From assembly GCA_902516345.1 (NCBI GenBank), contig CABXYJ010000002.1, positions 51,688-115,687 of the forward strand: a stretch of 64,000 bases of DNA, in the 5' to 3' direction. The notes beneath the pieces were generated by a model. That model was not told the origin of the DNA and made no database searches. It saw only the letters and a list, made by a program, of their open reading frames with translations. The position numbers and the translations under genes are program-made. Below are positions 20,588-29,231 of this stretch, piece by piece; position 1 is the stretch's first letter, and the number at the start of each line of letters is the position of its first letter. This stretch comes from an uncultured Pelagibacteraceae bacterium. Lineage in GTDB: Bacteria; Pseudomonadota; Alphaproteobacteria; Pelagibacterales; Pelagibacteraceae.

Positions 20588-21157
20588 TTATAAATAATTT
20601 ATTACATCTGCAGGATTTGGTCTTTTTCTCTCTTTCGGCTCCTCTGTCTTATGTCCAATATAAATAAATCCAGAAATTTTATCAATTCCAACTCTTCCAC
20701 CAAGATAAGTTAACATTGTGTCGTTATAAGAATACCATTCAGTTAACCACTGTGCTGCATAACCTAATGATTGAGCACAAGATAATAAATTCATACATAC
20801 TGCTCCTGAAGATAATTGCATTTCCCACAGTGGTATACTTGGATGATCAACTGGGGTTGATATCACTGCTATTACAGCCCCTGCTCTTTGAAGTCTTTTT
20901 GATTCAATCTCATGAAAATATTTATCTGAGTTAGGATTTTTTTTAATATATTCTTTGAAAATTATCTCTTTATCAATTATAGCTCGTTGTTTACCTTGAA
21001 TTATAGCTAACTTCCAAGGATTTAAGGCACCATGGTCAGGCACTCTAATACCAGCTTGAATAATTTGATTTAAAACACTTTCCTTAATTGGTTCAGGTGA
21101 CATTTTTTTTGCCATAACTGATCGTCTTTTTAAATAAAAATCTTCACTTATGCTCAC
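20588..21157 (-). CDS. Nitroreductase family flavoprotein (YdjA-like)
   Basis: 189 residues. RRSVMAKKM near the N-terminus is the Arg-rich FMN-phosphate motif, VPDHGALNPWKL (about 38-49) and GYAAQWLTEW are typical of the short YdjA branch of NAD(P)H-dependent FMN nitroreductases. The natural substrate is not known. It precedes the IsdG-like gene by 5 bases and follows nrdB by 32 bases on the same strand. Confidence 0.85.
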   Translation of the reverse strand: MSISEDFYLKRRSVMAKKMSPEPIKESVLNQIIQAGIRVPDHGALNPWKLAIIQGKQRAIIDKEIIFKEYIKKNPNSDKYFHEIESKRLQRAGAVIAVISTPVDHPSIPLWEMQLSSGAVCMNLLSCAQSLGYAAQWLTEWYSYNDTMLTYLGGRVGIDKISGFIYIGHKTEEPKERKRPNPADVINYL

Positions 21158-21189
21158 GTAACTACTTTCTTCCGCATATGTGGTTTTTA

Positions 21190-22215
21190 TTAACTAAATG
21201 CTTCTACCCAAGATCCTTGTGTCGATGCTTTAGAATATTCTGTTGCACGACCTTCGAAGAAGTTCATGTGTTCAACAGCGTTCAACATGGTATCCAACCA
21301 TCCAAGAGGATTTTTTTGGACATCATAAATAGGTTCTAAACCTAATTGAGTTAATCTTCTATTTCCAATAAATCTAATGTAATCTTTAACCTCTTGTGCA
21401 GTTAAACCTTCCATTGGACCCATTTCAAAAGCAAGATCAATGAAAGCATCTTCATGCTCAATGATAGTTCTACATGCTTCATAAAGTTCTTTTTTTAGTT
21501 TTGCATTCCATATTTCTGGATTTTCTTTTATGAATTCTTTAAAAATTCTTATCATTGAATTGCAGTGAAGTGTTTCATCCCTAACAGACCAAGTAACTAT
21601 TTGACCCATACCTTTCATTTTATTATGTCTAGGGAAGTTTAATAAAATTGCAAAACTTGCAAAAAGTTGAAGACCTTCTGTGAATGCACTAAAAACAGCA
21701 ACTGTTTTAGCAATATCTTCTTTTGAACTCATATCAAAGTTTTGCATGTAATCATATTTATCCTTCATTTCCTTATATTTCATGAAAGCAGAATATTCAG
21801 ACTCTGGCATTCCAATTGTATCAAGTAAATGAGAGTACGCTGCAATGTGAACAGTTTCCATTGAAGCAAAAGCTGTCATCATCATTAAAACTTCTGTTGG
21901 TTTAAAGACAGTCGTGTAGTGTCTTAAGTAACAGTTGTTAACCTCAACATCTGCTTGGGTAAAAAATCTGAATATTTGAGTTAATAAATTTTTTTCTGAT
22001 TGTGTCAAATTTTTTTGCCAATCTCTAACATCATCCCCTAATGGTACTTCTTCTGGCAACCAATGAATTCTTTGTTGTGTTAACCATGCATCATAACACC
22101 ATGGATATCTAAAAGGTTTATAAACTGGATTTTCTACTAATAGCCCCATTTTTTGTGGTTGAACTATTTCTTTGTTTGGCATTTTAATTTTTTCTTTTAC
22201 TGACATGATAGACAC
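21190..22215 (-). CDS. nrdB: Ribonucleotide reductase class I beta subunit
   Basis: 341 residues. The di-metal ligands are D89, E120, H123, E180, E214 and H217, with the radical tyrosine at Y127 in ETVHIAAY. Spacing D-E 31, H-Y 4, Y-E 53 and E-E 34 is that of the compact R2 proteins (as in NrdF) and the Tyr is retained, so it is not a Tyr-less class Ic enzyme. There is no N-terminal ATP-cone. The start overlaps nrdA by 19 bases. A NrdI gene, needed by class Ib manganese enzymes, is not visible here. Confidence 0.96.
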   Translation of the reverse strand: MSIMSVKEKIKMPNKEIVQPQKMGLLVENPVYKPFRYPWCYDAWLTQQRIHWLPEEVPLGDDVRDWQKNLTQSEKNLLTQIFRFFTQADVEVNNCYLRHYTTVFKPTEVLMMMTAFASMETVHIAAYSHLLDTIGMPESEYSAFMKYKEMKDKYDYMQNFDMSSKEDIAKTVAVFSAFTEGLQLFASFAILLNFPRHNKMKGMGQIVTWSVRDETLHCNSMIRIFKEFIKENPEIWNAKLKKELYEACRTIIEHEDAFIDLAFEMGPMEGLTAQEVKDYIRFIGNRRLTQLGLEPIYDVQKNPLGWLDTMLNAVEHMNFFEGRATEYSKASTQGSWVEAFS

Positions 22216-24137
22216 TCCTCGTATTCTTGTTCTTCGGTTGGTTGTTTATTTTTAGATTTATATACATTGGCTGTAACATCTGTTGATTTAGCATCATTGA
22301 TATTTTCAGCTCTTTGAATTGATTTTGATCTACAGTAATAAAGGCTTTTTAAACCTTTTTTCCAAGCGTCAAAATGAATTCTATGCAATTCTTTTTTATG
22401 AACATCTGCAGGTAAAAATAGATTAACTGATTGAGCTTGAGAGATGAATGGTGTTCGATCTCCGCTTAATTCAATAATCCATTTTTGGTTCAACTCAAAT
22501 GCAGTTTTAAAAACATCTTTCTCTAAATCTGTTAAAAAGTCTAGATGAGAGACAGATCCTTGGTTAGTTGTTATTGTTGACCAAGTTTCATCATCATTTT
22601 TACCATGACTATCTAAGATTTCCTCTAAGTATCTATTTCTTACATTGAAAGACCCTGATAAAGTTTTATGTGTATAACTATTTGCAGCTATTGGTTCAAC
22701 TCCAGGAGAAGCACCTCCACAAATAATTGAAATAGAAGCTGTTGGAGCAATTGCAGTTTTATTAGAAAACCTTTCCTTATATCCATACTCTGCTGCATCA
22801 GGACAAGGCCCTCTTTCTTCAGCCAACTCTTTAGATGCTTTATTAACTTGTTCATCAATTTGTTTAAATATTTTTTTATTCCATGACTTTGCCATCACAG
22901 ACTCAAGAGGTATTCTATTTTTTTGGAGGAAAGAGTGAAAACCCATCACTCCCAGACCAACACTTCTCTCTCTTTCAGCTGAATATTTTGCATCTTTGAA
23001 TTGGTCAGGTGCTTTGCTAATGAAATCAGACAAAACATTATCTAAAAATCTCATCACATCACTAATCATGTTTGGATCATCTTTCCATTCGTCATATTTT
23101 TCTAAATTTAACGAAGACAAACAACAAACTGCTGTTCTATCTTTTCCATCTTTATCAATTCCTGTAGGTAAAGTTATTTCGCTACAAAGATTAGAAGTCT
23201 TAACTGTCAGATTTGCTAATTTATGGTGCTGCGGAATTAGTCTATTAACTGTATCAATATAAATAATATAAGGTTCTCCTGTTTCAATTCTAGCAGTTAG
23301 TAATCTTATCCACAAATTTCTAGCTGAAATAGTTTGTTGAATACTTCCATCGGCAGGACTTTTTAATGCCCACTGTTCATCATTTTCAACAGCTCTCATG
23401 AATGAATCTGAAACTAAAACACCATGATGTAAATTTAATGCTTTTCTGTTTGGATCACCGCCTGTTGGTCTTCTCATTTCAATAAACTCTTCTATTTCTG
23501 GATGATCGATAGGAAGATAACATGCAGCAGAACCTCTTCTCAAAGATCCTTGGCTAATTGCCATAGTTAATGAGTCCATAACTTTAATAAATGGAATTAT
23601 TCCAGAAGTTTTTCCAACTTTACCAATTTTTTCTCCAATAGATCTTAGATTGCCCCAGTAACTTCCAATGCCACCACCTTTTGCAGCCAACCAAACATTT
23701 TCACTCCAGAGATCCAAGATACCACCTAAACTATCAGATGCTTCGTTTAAAAAACATGAAATGGGTAGTCCTCTTTTAGTTCCACCGTTTGACAAAACTG
23801 GTGTTGCAGGCATGAACCATAAATTGCTTATATAATTGTAAATTCTTTGTGCATGTAAGTTATCGTCCGCATATGAACTTGCAACTCTAGCAAACAAATC
23901 TTGAAAAGACTCATTTTGACCAAGGTATCTGTCCTTTAAAGTTGCCTTACCAAAGTCTGTTAAGTTGGCATCTCTTGAACGATCAATTTTTATAATTATA
24001 CCTTTGTCATTTTGAAAAAGCTCAGTTTCATTATTTAGTGAAAATAAATCGGGTCTGTTGCCTTTTGGAACCTCTTTGACTATTGGGCTATATTCAGAGA
24101 CAGCTTTCTTTAATGCCTGGGATAAAATTTTATTCAT
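22197..24137 (-). CDS. nrdA: Ribonucleotide reductase class I alpha subunit
   Basis: 646-residue catalytic subunit. Substrate-site cysteines are C128 (PISCFL) and the C338/C339 pair, the thiyl site is N316-C318-E320 in NLCSEI, the radical-transfer tyrosine pair is in LYYCRSKS, and the C-terminal shuttle is C642/C645 in ECLSCQ. The N-terminal ATP-cone that gives dATP inhibition is missing: the protein enters the ten-helix domain within about 75 residues. The upstream region carries a probable pair of NrdR boxes. Confidence 0.97.
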   Translation of the reverse strand: MNKILSQALKKAVSEYSPIVKEVPKGNRPDLFSLNNETELFQNDKGIIIKIDRSRDANLTDFGKATLKDRYLGQNESFQDLFARVASSYADDNLHAQRIYNYISNLWFMPATPVLSNGGTKRGLPISCFLNEASDSLGGILDLWSENVWLAAKGGGIGSYWGNLRSIGEKIGKVGKTSGIIPFIKVMDSLTMAISQGSLRRGSAACYLPIDHPEIEEFIEMRRPTGGDPNRKALNLHHGVLVSDSFMRAVENDEQWALKSPADGSIQQTISARNLWIRLLTARIETGEPYIIYIDTVNRLIPQHHKLANLTVKTSNLCSEITLPTGIDKDGKDRTAVCCLSSLNLEKYDEWKDDPNMISDVMRFLDNVLSDFISKAPDQFKDAKYSAERERSVGLGVMGFHSFLQKNRIPLESVMAKSWNKKIFKQIDEQVNKASKELAEERGPCPDAAEYGYKERFSNKTAIAPTASISIICGGASPGVEPIAANSYTHKTLSGSFNVRNRYLEEILDSHGKNDDETWSTITTNQGSVSHLDFLTDLEKDVFKTAFELNQKWIIELSGDRTPFISQAQSVNLFLPADVHKKELHRIHFDAWKKGLKSLYYCRSKSIQRAENINDAKSTDVTANVYKSKNKQPTEEQEYEECLSCQ

Positions 24138-24171
24138 AATTTTGTGTTATATTTGTTAGTTTTAACGAAAA

Positions 24172-24218
24172 CAACTACATGTTGTATGCGTTTTATATTG
24201 ATATACTATATAAACAAC
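24172..24218. promoter_or_regulatory. Probable NrdR box pair upstream of nrdAB
   Basis: Two 16-base sites, 24172-24187 (CAACTACATGTTGTAT) and 24203-24218 (ATACTATATAAACAAC), resemble the NrdR consensus ACACWATATATWGTGT, matching about 12 and 10 positions. Their centres are 31 bases apart, the spacing that NrdR box pairs usually show. Box 1 is centred about 42 bases before the nrdA start. NrdR represses ribonucleotide reductase genes when dATP is high. The second box is weak on one half. Confidence 0.5.
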
Positions 24219-24224
24219 AAATCA

Positions 24225-24245
24225 ATAGAACATTTATAGAACATT
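24225..24245. repeat. Tandem direct repeat ATAGAACATT x2 in the nrdA/pgm divergent region
   Basis: ATAGAACATT occurs at 24225-24234 and again at 24236-24245, an 11-base period that places both copies on one face of the helix. It lies in the 158-base divergent spacer between nrdA and the phosphohexomutase gene, about 50 bases before the latter. The rest of the spacer is A/T rich with no other clear element. It may be a binding site for an unknown regulator. Confidence 0.4.
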
Positions 24246-24295
24246 GAAAAAAAAATTCAATAAAAAAATCAAAAAAAAGGTAAGTAATTAACAAA

Positions 24296-25750
24296 ATGTC
24301 AGAAATTTTAAAAATAGACCCTTATGGATTTAGAGAATATGACGCTCGATGGTTGTATAAAAAAGATATAAATAGCCTTGGAATTACAAATTTAGGAAAA
24401 GGTCTAGGCACTCAAATAATAAAACATTTAAAAAAAAATAATCCAAGAGTAATAGTAGGTCACGACTATAGATCGTATAGTGAGGAAATTAAGACTGCAC
24501 TTAAAAAGGGTTTAATTTCAACTGGATGTTATGTTGAAGATATAGGCTTATCTTTATCACCAATGGTTTACTTCGCACAATTTGATTCCAATGCAGATGC
24601 TGTTGCTATGGTTACGGCAAGCCATAATGAAAATGGCTGGACTGGAGTAAAAATGGGAATTAAAAAAGGTTTAACACATGCCCCCGAAGAAATGAAAGAG
24701 CTTAAAGAAATAACTCTAAATGAAAAATTTGTAGAGGGAGATGGTAAAGAGACAATCATTCAAAATTTCAAACAGAAATATGAAAATGACTTGATTAATA
24801 AAAATAAAATAAATAAAAGAATTAAAGCTGTGGTAGCTTGTGGAAACGGAACAGCAGGCATGTTCGCGCCTGGAATATTAAGGGGAATAGGATGTGATGT
24901 AATTGAATTAGATTGTAATCTAGATTGGAATTTTCCTAAGTATAATCCAAATCCAGAGGATCTAGAGATGCTTCATGCAATAGCTAATTCAGTAAAAGAA
25001 AATAATGCAGATATAGGTTTTGGTTTTGATGGAGATGGTGATCGTGTAGGAGTAATTGATAATAAAGGTAAAGAAATTTTTTCAGACAAAATAGGATTAT
25101 TAATTGCTAGAAACCTTTCAAATATTCACAAAAAATCAAAGTTTGTTGTAGATGTAAAATCAACAGGTCTTTATTCAACTGATGAAGTATTAAGTAAAAA
25201 CGAGTGTAAAACTATATATTGGAAAACAGGTCACTCTCATATAAAAAGAAAAGTTCATCATGAAAAAGCCTTAGCTGGTTTTGAAAAAAGTGGACATTTT
25301 TTTTTCAACCATCCATTAGGTTATGGTTACGATGATGGGATTAATTCAGCAATTCAAGTTTGCCACTTACTAAACGATCAAAATAAAAAAATAAGTGAAA
25401 TTATTAAAGAAATTCCAACAACCTACCAATCACCAACTATGGCTCCATTTTGTAAAGATGAGGAAAAATATAGTGTAGTCGATGAAATGATAAAAAAATT
25501 CAAAAAAATAAAAGACAAACAAATCAAGATAGACAATCAAGAAATTAAGGAAATAATAACTGTAAATGGAATAAGATTTTCTTTTGCAGATGGTTCATGG
25601 GGTTTAATAAGAGCTTCTTCAAATAAACCTTCCCTTGTTGTTGTTACTGAAAGTCCAACCTCAGATGCAAGGAAATTAAATATCTTTAAATTCATAGATG
25701 AGATATTAAAAAAAACAGGCAAAATTGGCGAATACGACCAAAAAATTTAA
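24296..25750 (+). CDS. Phosphomannomutase/phosphoglucomutase
   Basis: 484-residue alpha-D-phosphohexomutase. The phosphoserine is S109 in VTASHNENGWTG, the Mg loop is GFDGDGDRVG near residue 245, the sugar-binding loop is GFEKSGH and the phosphate loop is RASSNKPSLVV. It interconverts hexose 1- and 6-phosphates for nucleotide-sugar synthesis. Sequence alone does not settle mannose versus glucose preference. A strong hairpin follows about 70 bases downstream. Confidence 0.9.
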   Translation: MSEILKIDPYGFREYDARWLYKKDINSLGITNLGKGLGTQIIKHLKKNNPRVIVGHDYRSYSEEIKTALKKGLISTGCYVEDIGLSLSPMVYFAQFDSNADAVAMVTASHNENGWTGVKMGIKKGLTHAPEEMKELKEITLNEKFVEGDGKETIIQNFKQKYENDLINKNKINKRIKAVVACGNGTAGMFAPGILRGIGCDVIELDCNLDWNFPKYNPNPEDLEMLHAIANSVKENNADIGFGFDGDGDRVGVIDNKGKEIFSDKIGLLIARNLSNIHKKSKFVVDVKSTGLYSTDEVLSKNECKTIYWKTGHSHIKRKVHHEKALAGFEKSGHFFFNHPLGYGYDDGINSAIQVCHLLNDQNKKISEIIKEIPTTYQSPTMAPFCKDEEKYSVVDEMIKKFKKIKDKQIKIDNQEIKEIITVNGIRFSFADGSWGLIRASSNKPSLVVVTESPTSDARKLNIFKFIDEILKKTGKIGEYDQKI

Positions 25751-25821
25751 GTTTTATAAATAACAGATTCAACTATTAAGTGTTCAAAAAAATTTAAAGA
25801 ATCATCTAAATTTAATCCTGT

Positions 25822-25859
25822 GAGGTGATGGAGGGAGACTGAAATCACCTCTTTTTTTT
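25822..25859 (+). terminator. Hairpin with T-run abutting the DUF2061 start codon (terminator or attenuator)
   Basis: A perfect 8-base stem GAGGTGAT (25822-25829) / ATCACCTC (25844-25851) encloses a 14-base purine-rich loop and is followed by eight T (25852-25859). The next base begins the ATG of the DUF2061 gene. It has the form of an intrinsic terminator for the phosphohexomutase gene, but its position leaves no room for a leader, so it could also act as an attenuator of the downstream gene. Confidence 0.7.
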
Positions 25860-26060
25860 ATGGCAGATAAAAAAATCAGATCAATTGCTAAGACTTTTTC
25901 TTGGAGATTTTTAATTTTTGTTTATTGGGTTATATTTGGTTATGTTTATACAGGTACTTTCACAGGTGCAGGAATACTAGGTTTTGGCTCAATTATTCCA
26001 CTGTTTTTTTACTATTTTCATGAAAGAATTTGGAACAAGATAAAATGGGGAACTAATTAA
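25860..26060 (+). CDS. DUF2061 small membrane protein
   Basis: 66 residues with two hydrophobic segments (about 14-35 and 40-52). SIAKTFSWRFL near the start and FFYYFHERIWNKIKWG at the end are the DUF2061 family signature, which supports the chosen ATG even though the T-run of a hairpin lies immediately before it and there is no Shine-Dalgarno. Function is unknown. In other genomes the family is often near sulfur-assimilation genes, and here a TauE/SafE gene is convergent 9 bases away. Confidence 0.8.
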   Translation: MADKKIRSIAKTFSWRFLIFVYWVIFGYVYTGTFTGAGILGFGSIIPLFFYYFHERIWNKIKWGTN

Positions 26061-26069
26061 TTTTTTTTG

Positions 26070-26906
26070 CTAATTAATCGATAAGTATTCAAAAAATGAT
26101 CTCATGGATACAATAATTAAAAAAGTACCAAAAATTTTACTTAAAATCTTTTTATCAATTTTATAAACTGCTTTTGCACCTATCCTTGCCATTATCATCG
26201 TCACAGGCACAAACACAATAAAACCAAGTAAATTAATATATCCTAAACTAAATGGAGTATTAACGTTATTGATTAATTTTCCTCCAGTTATCATTGTTAT
26301 TGTGCCGCTTAAAGCTATTAAAAAACCTACAGCTGCTGCTGTGCCAATAGATTTTCTTATGTCATATCCAAATGTTCTCATGAAAGGAACCATTAAAGAA
26401 CCACCTCCAATACCAAGTGGTACTGAGATAAAACCAATTATTATTCCCGAAATATTTTTGACTAAATCTGATATCTTTTTTGGGTTTTCCATAAGTTTTT
26501 CTCTGACAAAGATAAAAAAAATACCTACAAAAAATGCAAAGATTGAAAAAAACAAAACTAAAGCAGGGGTTTTCAAATTTACTGCCAAGAATGTTCCTGC
26601 AATTACCCCCAAAAGAATAAAAATGCCAAATGACCTTACCATCTTAAAATCAACTGCATCATATTCCATATGCGTTTTAGTTGAAATTATGGATGTTGGA
26701 ATAATAATTGCTAAAGATGTTCCAACAGATAAATGCATTCTAGTAACAATATCAAAATCTAAAACTGTAAAAGCATAGTACAATGCTGGTACCATTATTA
26801 TTCCACCCCCCACTCCCAGTAACCCAGCCATAAAACCAGCAACAGCTGCTGCTGATGCAAGTACAATTAAAAGATTAATTAGTTCAGATGAATTTAATAT
26901 TTCCAT
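26070..26906 (-). CDS. TauE/SafE family membrane permease
   Basis: 278 residues with about eight transmembrane helices arranged as two repeated halves. The glycine-rich GLLGVGGGIIMVP (about residues 29-41) and its second-half copy VPLGIGGGSLMVP mark the two inverted-repeat substrate sites of the TauE/SafE (DUF81) family, which exports sulfite, sulfoacetate or related anions. Substrate is not determinable. It overlaps dusA by one base. Confidence 0.88.
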   Translation of the reverse strand: MEILNSSELINLLIVLASAAAVAGFMAGLLGVGGGIIMVPALYYAFTVLDFDIVTRMHLSVGTSLAIIIPTSIISTKTHMEYDAVDFKMVRSFGIFILLGVIAGTFLAVNLKTPALVLFFSIFAFFVGIFFIFVREKLMENPKKISDLVKNISGIIIGFISVPLGIGGGSLMVPFMRTFGYDIRKSIGTAAAVGFLIALSGTITMITGGKLINNVNTPFSLGYINLLGFIVFVPVTMIMARIGAKAVYKIDKKILSKIFGTFLIIVSMRSFFEYLSIN

Positions 26907-27910
26907 TAAGAATTAGCTTGATTAGCTTTTTCATTATTTTGAACAATTGTCATAATATGTTTTGCTTTTTGAAAATCAGAGTCCCTTGCCATCATATTTT
27001 CACTTAAATACCTTTTCCATTCTTTGGATCCTACTTGACCATGATATAGTCCAACTGTATGTCTCATTATGTGATTTACTTTAGTACCCAACTTCACCTC
27101 TTTGTCTAAATATTCTAAAAGTTTTTCAGCTACTTGTTCTCGCGATGGATTATTTGTTGTTTTAAATATTTCTTTTTCAATTTCAATCAAGGAATACGGA
27201 TTTTGATATATTGATCTTCCTATCATTACACCATCACAAAACTTTAAATGACTTTTTATTTCTTGAACTTTTGTGATTCCACCATTTATAATTATTTCTA
27301 AATTAGGATTTTCTTTTTTAATATCATAAACCATTTTGTAATTTAACTTCGGAATATTTAAATTTTGTTTTGGGGACAATCCACTTAATATTGCTTTTCT
27401 CGCATGCAAAATAAATGTTTTTGTACCAGCGTCTTTCATCTTATGAATAAAATTATTCAAATAATTAAATTCTTCTGTATCATCGAAACCAATCCTTGTC
27501 TTTGCCGTAACAGGTATTTTACAAGCATTCACCATTGAACTGATGCATTCAGCAACTAAGTCAGGTTCTTTTATTAGACATGCACCAAATCTATTTTTTT
27601 GAACTTTTTTGCTAGGACAACCAAGATTAATATTAATTTCATCATAACCCATATCCTCTGCAATTTTAGCTACTTCTGCTAATTCTTCTTTGTCTGAACC
27701 ACCTACTTGCAAAGCTAATGGTTTTTCCTCAGGACTATAAGATAAAATTTTTTTTCGATCACCATGGATTGCCGATTTTGTAGCAACCATCTCAGTATAG
27801 AGCATTACATTTTTACTCATCAGTCTTAAAAAGAAACGATCATGTCTGTCAGTGCAATCCATCATTGGAGCCACTGATATTTTTCTATTTATTTCTTTTT
27901 TAGAATCCAA
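26906..27910 (-). CDS. dusA: tRNA-dihydrouridine synthase A
   Basis: 334-residue TIM-barrel FMN enzyme reducing uridines 20/20a in the tRNA D-loop. APMMDCTDRHDRFFLR (about 13-28) is the DusA start; INLGCPSKKVQKNRFGACLI holds the catalytic cysteine C109 or so, and VKVNHIMRH-type (TKVNHIMRHTVGLYHG) is the C-terminal tRNA-binding segment specific to DusA. It overlaps dctM by 11 bases upstream and the TauE gene by one downstream. Confidence 0.93.
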   Translation of the reverse strand: MDSKKEINRKISVAPMMDCTDRHDRFFLRLMSKNVMLYTEMVATKSAIHGDRKKILSYSPEEKPLALQVGGSDKEELAEVAKIAEDMGYDEININLGCPSKKVQKNRFGACLIKEPDLVAECISSMVNACKIPVTAKTRIGFDDTEEFNYLNNFIHKMKDAGTKTFILHARKAILSGLSPKQNLNIPKLNYKMVYDIKKENPNLEIIINGGITKVQEIKSHLKFCDGVMIGRSIYQNPYSLIEIEKEIFKTTNNPSREQVAEKLLEYLDKEVKLGTKVNHIMRHTVGLYHGQVGSKEWKRYLSENMMARDSDFQKAKHIMTIVQNNEKANQANS

Positions 27911-29231
27911 GGTCCTTACCCATTATTTTATCAGGTAACCATGTAACAATCTCAGGAAAAATACATAATATTACTATAGCTAAAGCCATAATTATCATAA
28001 ATGGTATAGATCCTTTTAAAATTTCTGACAAACTAACGTCTGGAGTAATTCCTTTTATAATATAAAGATTTAATCCAACCGGGGGTGTAATTAAGCCAAT
28101 CTCCATATTAATTGTAAATACTATTGCAAACCAATATGGATCAAATCCTAAGGTGGTAATAACTGGTAATAGTATAGCTGAAGTCATTACAATAACTGCT
28201 ACTGGTGGTAAAAAGAAACCAGCTATTAAAAGAAATATGTTTATTAAAATGAACACAACCCATTTGTTTGAACTTAATTCAACCATGCTCTGTGCTAATG
28301 ACTGAGTTACATACAATTGTGAAAGAGTGAATGCAAAAAGATATGAAGCAGCAATAATGAACATTATCATTACACTTTCTTTCATGGAAACTTTAACAAT
28401 GTTCCAAATCTTTTTTGGCTGATAAATTTTATAAACAACGGCAATTAAAACAAAAACTAAGAATGCCCCTACTCCAGAGGCCTCAGATGGTGTTGCAACT
28501 CCTCCATAAAGCACGTATAGAACTCCCGCTATAATTGCCAAAAAAGGAAGAATTCTTGGTAAGACTTCAAGTTTTTCTTTTAAAGTAGGTCTTACTCTAT
28601 TTCTTAGAGCTTTTGCTGCATCTTTATCAATAAAATAACTGTGTATTAGAGCCCATATCGCAAACATACCTGCCAACATAAAGCCTGGCACAAGACCACA
28701 TAAAAACAATCTTCCAATAGATGTGCCAGTTGCAATTCCATAAACAATTAAAACAATACTTGGAGGAATTAAAACCCCTAAAGTTCCACCAGCTGCGATA
28801 GTTCCTGTTGCAATCTGATCCGAATATCCCCTTTTTCTCATTTCGGGTATTCCCATTGTTCCAATCGCAGCACAAGTTGCGGGACTAGATCCACTCAAGG
28901 CTGCAAAAACTGAGCATGCTCCAATATTAGAAATTACCAATCCTCCTGGTACTCTCCAAAGCCATCTATCTAAGCCTGTATATAAATCTTTACCTGCTGG
29001 AGAATTAGCAACAGCCATTCCCATTAAAATAAACATTGGTATAGAAAGTAAAACAAAAGAGTTTAGTCCTGCAAAAAATGTTTCGGCAAAGACATCAAGC
29101 ATTTGAAAACCTTCAAATGTAACTAACAGAGCTATTGAAACAAAACTCAAACCAAAAGCGATTGGAATTCCAGAAAAAAGTACCAATAAAGTAAAAACTG
29201 CAACAATTAACGCTATAATCAATGGATCCAT
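27900..29231 (-). CDS. dctM: TRAP transporter large permease subunit DctM
   Basis: 443-residue 11- to 12-helix DctM. Family marks are AALSGSSPATCAAIGTMGIP (about residues 112-131), which resembles the first substrate-binding hairpin, GTLGVLIPPSIVLIVYG, and the C-terminal GLITPPVGLNLYIIKG. With DctQ and DctP it forms a sodium-driven high-affinity uptake system. It starts one base after dctQ ends. The substrate is probably an organic acid. Confidence 0.96.
   Translation of the reverse strand: MDPLIIALIVAVFTLLVLFSGIPIAFGLSFVSIALLVTFEGFQMLDVFAETFFAGLNSFVLLSIPMFILMGMAVANSPAGKDLYTGLDRWLWRVPGGLVISNIGACSVFAALSGSSPATCAAIGTMGIPEMRKRGYSDQIATGTIAAGGTLGVLIPPSIVLIVYGIATGTSIGRLFLCGLVPGFMLAGMFAIWALIHSYFIDKDAAKALRNRVRPTLKEKLEVLPRILPFLAIIAGVLYVLYGGVATPSEASGVGAFLVFVLIAVVYKIYQPKKIWNIVKVSMKESVMIMFIIAASYLFAFTLSQLYVTQSLAQSMVELSSNKWVVFILINIFLLIAGFFLPPVAVIVMTSAILLPVITTLGFDPYWFAIVFTINMEIGLITPPVGLNLYIIKGITPDVSLSEILKGSIPFMIIMALAIVILCIFPEIVTWLPDKIMGKDLGF

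Noticed and set aside
21190..22215. Class Ic (Tyr-less) ribonucleotide reductase beta subunit
   Set aside because: The radical site is a tyrosine (Y127 in ETVHIAAY), not Phe.
25801..25862. A SAM-type (SAM-II/SAM-V) or glycine riboswitch before DUF2061, as known from SAR11
   Set aside because: I see only one simple stem with an unpaired loop; no pseudoknot partner or tandem aptamer fits what I recall of those classes.
26269..26778. 169-codon open frame on the plus strand
   Set aside because: It lies wholly antisense to the TauE/SafE gene; its composition is the complement of hydrophobic codons, and it has no recognisable family or ribosome-binding site.
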